A stretch of 7,722 bases of DNA from Verrucomicrobiota bacterium (lineage in GTDB: Bacteria; Verrucomicrobiota; Verrucomicrobiia; Chthoniobacterales; UBA10450). The translations under genes were made by a program, and so were the position numbers. Location: NCBI GenBank assembly GCA_003218615.1, contig QHOD01000073.1, positions 1-7,722 on the forward strand, written 5' to 3'. The stretch's first letter is position 1; every line of letters starts with the position of its first letter. Of this stretch, positions 5,797 through 7,722 are shown in pieces. Under the pieces are notes generated by a model that did not search any database, had not been told where the DNA came from, and was given only the letters and a program-made list of their open reading frames with translations.

Positions 5797-5813
5797 GCGT
5801 CTTTGCCAGACGT
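5797..5813. repeat. Small hairpin in the fabH-tatD spacer
   Basis: GCGTCT (5797-5802) and AGACGT (5808-5813) can pair over a TTGCC loop, giving a 6-base stem with one G-U pair. There is no T-run, so it is not a convincing terminator. The flanking GCAGGGCGTCTTTGCCAGA could be a remnant of a dispersed repeat. It lies in the 55-base spacer before the tatD ATG. Confidence 0.3.
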
Positions 5814-5832
5814 CAGCAGTGGCAATCACAAA

Positions 5833-6696
5833 ATGTTAATCGAAACGCACGCCCATCTTGATTATCCCGATTTCGCCAGCGATCTGGACGATGTGCTTCG
5901 TCGCGCAACCGAAGCGGGCGTCACGCGCATCATCACAATCGGTACTTCAGTTGAAAGCAGCCGGCGGGCTGTCGATCTTGCCGAGAAGCATTCGAACATT
6001 TACGCGGTGATCGGTGTTCATCCGACTTATGCCCAAGACGCCGAGGAGGACGTGATCGCGCCGTTACGGGAGCTGGCCAAAAGCCGGCGCGTCGTCGCGA
6101 TTGGGGAGACCGGTCTCGATTATCACCGTTTACCAAGCGTAGAGGCGGCAAAAGAAAAGAACGTGCAGGTGTTCGCTCGCGCATTCCAGGGTGAGACCGA
6201 GGAGGAAATCGAAGCAAACATCCAGGACGGCGCATACAAGTCGCGGCAGGGTAGTGTTTTTCAGCAGCAACTCGATCTCGCAGCTGACCTGGGCTTGAAT
6301 GCCGTGATTCATCAACGCGACGCTTGGGACGACACGCTCGAGATCATGAGGCCGTATACGGGAAAGTTGCGCGGCGTATTCCATTGTTTTGGCGGTTCGC
6401 TCGAACAGGCGAACGAAGTTATTGATCTCGACCATCTCGTTTCCTTCACCGGGATTGTGACTTTCAAGAACGGCGTAACCGTACGAGATGTTGCGACCCA
6501 AATTCCGCTTTGGAAGTTTATGGTGGAAACAGATTGCCCTTATCTGGCGCCGGTTCCGTTCCGCGGAAAACGCTGCGAGCCCGCACACACGCGCATCGTG
6601 GCGGAAACGATCGCGGCTGCACGCGGCATTCCGCTGCAAGAAGTTGCCGAGGCCACCACCGAAACCGCAGAAAGATTTTTCAGATTCAACCGATGA
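5833..6696 (+). CDS. tatD: TatD-family metal-dependent hydrolase/DNase
   Basis: TatD proteins are cytosolic TIM-barrel metalloenzymes with 3'-5' exonuclease activity on DNA, linked to DNA repair or degradation. The metal ligands are all present: H6 and H8 in ETHAHLDY, E92 in IGETGLDYH, H160 in VIHQRDAW, H184 in FHCFGGS and D234 in VETDCPYLAP. The RGKRCEPAH block (244-252) is also typical. The ATG at 5833 puts MLIETHAHLD at the N-terminus as in relatives; an upstream TTG at 5803 would add ten residues without support. At 287 residues it is some 25-30 longer than the usual ~260. The excess lies between GLDYHRLP (94-101) and QGSVFQQQLDLA (139-150), a charged helix-like stretch rich in Glu. It follows fabH by 55 bases and overlaps the next gene by ATGA. 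Confidence 0.93.
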   Translation: MLIETHAHLDYPDFASDLDDVLRRATEAGVTRIITIGTSVESSRRAVDLAEKHSNIYAVIGVHPTYAQDAEEDVIAPLRELAKSRRVVAIGETGLDYHRLPSVEAAKEKNVQVFARAFQGETEEEIEANIQDGAYKSRQGSVFQQQLDLAADLGLNAVIHQRDAWDDTLEIMRPYTGKLRGVFHCFGGSLEQANEVIDLDHLVSFTGIVTFKNGVTVRDVATQIPLWKFMVETDCPYLAPVPFRGKRCEPAHTRIVAETIAAARGIPLQEVAEATTETAERFFRFNR

Positions 6697-7301
6697 AGCT
6701 CGATATCTTCAGCCGCGTAATCTTTCTCGTCGCGGTTGCCAGCATCGTCGCATCGTGCGTCGGGCCTGACACTCGGCATCATGTCGTCATCAGCGCGCGC
6801 GAACAGAAATTAGCCCTTCTCGATCGGGGGAACCTGATGGCCGTCTATCCGATCTCCACATCCAAGTTCGGTCTTGGCGATTGGCCGGGCAGTTCCTTTA
6901 CTCCACTGGGAGAGTTGGAGATCGCGAAGAAAATAGGCGATAACGCGCCACCTGGTACGGTGTTCAAAGATCGGCGGCGCACCGGCGAGATCATAGCGCC
7001 GGATTCACCCGGCCGCGATCCAATCGTAACGCGCATCCTTTGGTTGCGTGGGCGCGAGGCGCGAAACGCTCATGCGTACGGGCGCATGATCTACATTCAC
7101 GGCACTCCAGAAGAACGCTTTATCGGCATCCCTGCCAGCTACGGGTGTATTCGCATGCGTTCACGCGATATTATCAACCTCTACGACATCGTCGGCGTCG
7201 GAGCGCCGGTAACCGTCGTCGATGAGCCGCTTGTGGAAGCCGTTCCTGGTCTCGCCGCTGCCCACATAATCGGGATTTCGCCACCTCTTGTGAATCGCTA
7301 A
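6693..7301 (+). CDS. L,D-transpeptidase (YkuD/ErfK family), predicted lipoprotein
   Basis: YkuD-domain enzymes cross-link peptidoglycan peptides (3-3 links) or attach proteins to them, using a cysteine acyl-enzyme in the periplasm. The 202-residue product starts with a signal sequence (hydrophobic core IFLVAVASIVASC, residues 10-22) that ends in a lipobox with C22, so membrane anchoring is likely. The catalytic domain spans about 30-177: a strand start VVISAREQKLALL, PLGELEIAKK (71-80), then IYIHGTPEE (133-141, H136) and the active-site block ASYGCIRM (148-155) with C152 and R154. The usual SHGC is SYGC here. The ATG at 6693 overlaps the tatD stop as ATGA, implying coupled translation. An upstream in-frame extension from 6510 would bury the signal peptide and is rejected. 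The exact cell-wall role is not determined. Confidence 0.9.
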   Translation: MKLDIFSRVIFLVAVASIVASCVGPDTRHHVVISAREQKLALLDRGNLMAVYPISTSKFGLGDWPGSSFTPLGELEIAKKIGDNAPPGTVFKDRRRTGEIIAPDSPGRDPIVTRILWLRGREARNAHAYGRMIYIHGTPEERFIGIPASYGCIRMRSRDIINLYDIVGVGAPVTVVDEPLVEAVPGLAAAHIIGISPPLVNR

Positions 7302-7332
7302 AGAGCTCCCTGCGATTATCGAACGGACCGCA

Positions 7333-7354
7333 CTGTCTGGGCTAAGGCAGTTTT
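7333..7354 (+). terminator. Weak possible terminator after the L,D-transpeptidase gene
   Basis: CTGTCT (7333-7338) can pair with AGGCAG (7345-7350) over a 6-base loop, with one G-U pair, and is followed by TTTT (7351-7354). It would end plus-strand transcripts in the 40-base convergent gap, running into the 3' end of gmd. The stem is short, so this is tentative. Confidence 0.3.
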
Positions 7355-7722
7355 CCGAGATGTTCTCTCGGCGTTTCACGCGAAAGCAATTTCATGTCCG
7401 CGTCAACCATGATGCGGACAAGCTCATGGAATCGCACTTTTGGTTCCCAACCGAGAATTTTCTTTGCTTTGGAAGCGTCACCGATCAGGAGGTCGACTTC
7501 CGCCGGGCGCACATACCGTGGGTCGTGTTTGACAAATTCTTTCCAATCAAGATCGACGTATGAAAAGGCCGCTTCGGCGAATTCGCGCACCGTGTGCGTC
7601 TCGCCCGTCGCAATGACGAAATCATCGCCTTGATCTTGCTGCACAATTCGCCACATCGCTTCGACGTACTCAGGCGCATAACCCCAGTCGCGTTTCGCCT
7701 CCAAATTTCCCAGGAACAATTC
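7342..7722 (-). CDS. gmd: GDP-mannose 4,6-dehydratase, C-terminal part, cut by right window edge
   Basis: Gmd converts GDP-mannose to GDP-4-dehydro-6-deoxy-mannose, the precursor of GDP-fucose, GDP-rhamnose and related sugars for surface polysaccharides. The 126 visible codons stay open to the edge; the reading begins ELFLGNLEAKRDWGYA. It contains the highly conserved Gmd blocks LGNLEAKRDWGYAPEYVEAM, DDFVIATGETHTVREF, DPRYVRPAEVDLLIGD and KKILGWEP. The full protein is usually 320-375 residues, so about two thirds, including the Rossmann NADP site and the catalytic Thr/Tyr/Lys region, lie outside the window. It converges on the L,D-transpeptidase gene with a 40-base gap. A TTG at 7719 is an internal codon, not the start. 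Confidence 0.95.
   Translation of the reverse strand, partial: ELFLGNLEAKRDWGYAPEYVEAMWRIVQQDQGDDFVIATGETHTVREFAEAAFSYVDLDWKEFVKHDPRYVRPAEVDLLIGDASKAKKILGWEPKVRFHELVRIMVDADMKLLSRETPREHLGKLP

Noticed and set aside
5803..5832. TTG start adding ten residues to TatD
   Set aside because: The added residues have no family counterpart and overlap a small hairpin; the ATG at 5833 directly precedes the metal-binding HAH motif as in relatives.
6130..6639. 169-residue minus-strand reading frame opposite tatD
   Set aside because: It is antisense to a gene with a complete set of metal ligands and shows no family features.
6510..6692. Upstream in-frame extension of the L,D-transpeptidase gene
   Set aside because: It lies within tatD in another frame and would bury the signal peptide and lipobox; the ATG at 6693 overlaps the tatD stop as ATGA.
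1..7722. tRNA or rRNA genes, prophage or insertion sequence with transposase
   Set aside because: By eye I saw no cloverleaf-like or rRNA-like sequence and no transposase or integrase motifs on either strand; a covariance-model scan was not possible.

Overview
The window looks like a chromosomal stretch from a Gram-negative bacterium of moderately high GC. KdsA (Kdo synthesis for lipopolysaccharide) and GDP-mannose 4,6-dehydratase lie at the two edges, and a lipobox-bearing L,D-transpeptidase also fits a diderm envelope. The style of the intergenic DNA (palindromic, GTCATTCGT-rich repeats at gene ends) and the coaD-yceD-rpmF-plsX-fabH order remind me of soil Verrucomicrobiota. That assignment is inference; no taxonomic marker settles it.

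Left part, minus strand, in order of transcription: a tandem universal stress protein (1374-2201), a multi-pass membrane protein of the YwaF/TIGR02206 (TMEM164-like) type (596-1309), and the N-terminal half of kdsA (1-460, running off the left edge). The three genes are separated by palindromic repeats. One is a 54-bp near-perfect palindrome that overlaps the stop codon of the stress-protein gene. The other is a 114-bp element with inverted ends just ahead of kdsA.

Middle, plus strand: a divergent region (2202-2427) holding a third palindromic element, then coaD, a DUF177/YceD gene, rpmF (ribosomal protein L32), a fourth palindromic element, plsX and fabH. This is the conserved cluster linking 50S ribosome assembly to the start of fatty-acid and phospholipid synthesis. 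CoaD makes the dephospho-CoA precursor of CoA and acyl carrier protein, PlsX makes acyl-phosphate for phospholipids, and FabH starts fatty-acid elongation. fabH begins inside plsX.

Right part, plus strand: tatD (metal-dependent DNase family, with an extra segment after its Glu motif) and an L,D-transpeptidase lipoprotein gene joined to it by an ATGA overlap. A convergent, truncated gmd (7342-7722, minus) follows.

The genes are almost all recognisable housekeeping genes, and I see no previously undescribed multi-gene system. The most noteworthy material is the four different palindromic intergenic elements in under 8 kb, three of them placed at or within a few bases of stop codons. Next come the YwaF/TMEM164-like protein with retained Cys and His residues, the TatD insertion, and the Tyr-for-His change in the transpeptidase motif.
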